A stretch of DNA of 64,000 nucleotides from Desulfitobacterium chlororespirans DSM 11544 (GTDB lineage: Bacteria; Bacillota; Desulfitobacteriia; Desulfitobacteriales; Desulfitobacteriaceae), in the NCBI RefSeq assembly GCF_900143285.1, contig NZ_FRDN01000011.1, forward strand, positions 62,001 through 126,000, in the 5' to 3' direction. Each line of letters opens with the position of its first letter. Position 1 is the stretch's first letter. The notes beneath the pieces were generated by a model, which saw only the letters and a list, made by a program, of their open reading frames with translations, searched no databases and was not told where the DNA came from. Positions 63,241-64,000 of this stretch are shown here, piece by piece. The translations under genes were made by a program, and so were the position numbers.

Positions 63241-64000
63241 ATGGAAACTATGATTTCTCTTGAACGGGCTTTGGAGGTTATCCTCCATAGGATAGAGCCC
63301 CTTGGCGTTGAAGAAGTGGGCCTGGGACAGGCTTATAACCGAGTGCTGGCCAAAGATGTTCAGGCAGCAATTGATATGCCGCCCTTTGATCGTTCCCCAT
63401 TGGATGGGTACGCTTATTGCGCCCAGCCAACGGATAAAGCTCCTCTGACCCTTGATATGGTCAGTGAGATTCCTGCAGGGACATGGTCTGAGCGGGAAAT
63501 TCATCTTGGGGAATGTGCGCGGATTTTTACCGGGTCACCACTTCCTAAGGGAGCAAATTGCGTGGTAAGACAGGAAGACACGGAGCGTTCGGCTGGCCAG
63601 GTCACGATTAACCAGCCGGTTAAGCCTCAGGCCAATATAGTTTATCAAGGGGAAGAAACAAAATGCGGCGATATCGTCTTAAGAGCGGGAGAGTATCTTT
63701 CCCCTGCCGCTGTTGGGTTGTTGGCTTCCTTAGGAGTTGAGACGGTGGAAGTCTATCGCCGTCCCAAGGTGGGGATTTTATCTACAGGTTCTGAGCTTCA
63801 GGATGTAGGCAGTCCTTTGTTGCCCGGAAAGATCTATAACAGCAATACATATACCCTCAAAGGCCTCCTTCTGGAGGCAGGGTGTGAGGTGAAGGCCGCC
63901 CCCTTTGTGGGAGATGATCTGGAGGAAACCATCGAGGCTTTAAAGGCCTTGGAAGATACGGATCTTGTAGTTACTACCGGAGGAGCTTCGGTGGGTGACT
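63241..64000 (+). CDS. moeA: molybdopterin molybdenumtransferase MoeA, 5' part
   Basis: MoeA inserts molybdate into molybdopterin. The first 253 residues are present; the gene runs off the right edge. Motifs include VLAKDVQAAIDMPPFDRSPLDGYA, IFTGSPLPKGANCVVRQED, PAAVGLLASLGVETVEVYRRPKVG, GILSTGSEL and TTGGASVGD at the edge. ATG 63241 follows GAGGTGAAAGCT. It is unrelated in function to fapA upstream but lies only 37 bases from it. In this window only the sulfur-carrier and E1-like proteins are distantly related to the molybdenum-cofactor pathway. Confidence 0.95.
   Translation, partial: METMISLERALEVILHRIEPLGVEEVGLGQAYNRVLAKDVQAAIDMPPFDRSPLDGYAYCAQPTDKAPLTLDMVSEIPAGTWSEREIHLGECARIFTGSPLPKGANCVVRQEDTERSAGQVTINQPVKPQANIVYQGEETKCGDIVLRAGEYLSPAAVGLLASLGVETVEVYRRPKVGILSTGSELQDVGSPLLPGKIYNSNTYTLKGLLLEAGCEVKAAPFVGDDLEETIEALKALEDTDLVVTTGGASVGD

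Noticed and set aside
1-64000. tRNA, rRNA, insertion sequence, prophage or toxin-antitoxin genes
   Set aside because: I looked for typical protein motifs and RNA cores and saw none. Short RNA genes could be missed by eye.

Overview
The window looks like chromosomal DNA of a low-to-mid GC, spore-forming, motile anaerobic Firmicute of the Peptococcaceae, most likely Desulfitobacterium or a close relative. This rests on gene content and order (CsrA/FliW/FliB flagellin block, FliY, CheC/CheD, a YcgR-type PilZ protein, a siroheme sulfite reductase with ferredoxin domain, MecA, a Gin-like protein). It is an inference, since no marker gene such as rRNA is present. Almost everything is on the + strand. 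I see no tRNA, rRNA, insertion sequence, prophage or CRISPR array.

Region 1 (1-9.3 kb) is the late flagellar filament block: the end of a DUF6470 gene, fliW, csrA, a FlaG protein, flagellin, the flagellin lysine methylase fliB, a small unknown gene, a long fliD, fliS, a FliT-like gene and a second flaG. Sigma-28-type promoters precede flaG1 and flagellin. The flagellin leader has a hairpin presenting GGA in its loop, as expected for a CsrA target, and CsrA and its antagonist FliW are encoded just upstream.

Region 2 (9.3-13.2 kb) is an accessory patch: an AT-rich secreted cell-wall-binding protein, a convergent HD-GYP gene, a coiled-coil gene built on eight 42-bp repeats, and a 474-bp non-coding leader before cheA.

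Region 3 (13.2-44.6 kb) is a very large chemotaxis and flagellar basal-body cluster: cheA-cheW-cheB, flgC-fliE, fliF-G-H-I-J, flbD, fliL-M-Y, cheY, fliO-P-Q-R, flhB-flhA-flhF-flhG, a PilZ protein, cheC-cheD, a small membrane protein and sigD. After a hairpin and a near-consensus sigma-28 promoter come fliK, flgD, flgE, flgG, flgB, a flgF-like gene, a second cheW and a lytic transglycosylase. flgB lies 25 kb from flgC. cheA, cheW and cheB precede flgC instead of following the export genes. No motA, motB, cheR or receptor gene is in the window.

Region 4 (44.6-56.2 kb) is a complete assimilatory sulfate module, probably one operon: sulfate ABC transporter (sbp, cysT, cysW, cysA), a ROK-type regulator without kinase residues, APS reductase (cysH), ATP sulfurylase (cysD, cysN), a ThiS-like sulfur carrier with an 18-residue tail after its glycines, an E1-like activating enzyme, a JAMM protease, a siroheme sulfite reductase and a TusA-like protein. 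The gene set suggests that sulfate is reduced to sulfide and loaded onto the carrier as a thiocarboxylate after the protease trims its tail. The APS-kinase-like end of CysN has lost its P-loop, which agrees with reduction of APS rather than PAPS.

Region 5 (56.2-64 kb) is mixed: a stand-alone HD-GYP protein, a membrane protein, a DUF362 ferredoxin-type protein, MecA, a minus-strand Gin-like zinc protein, an LCP-family cell-wall enzyme, a FapA/DUF342 protein and the start of moeA, which runs off the right end.
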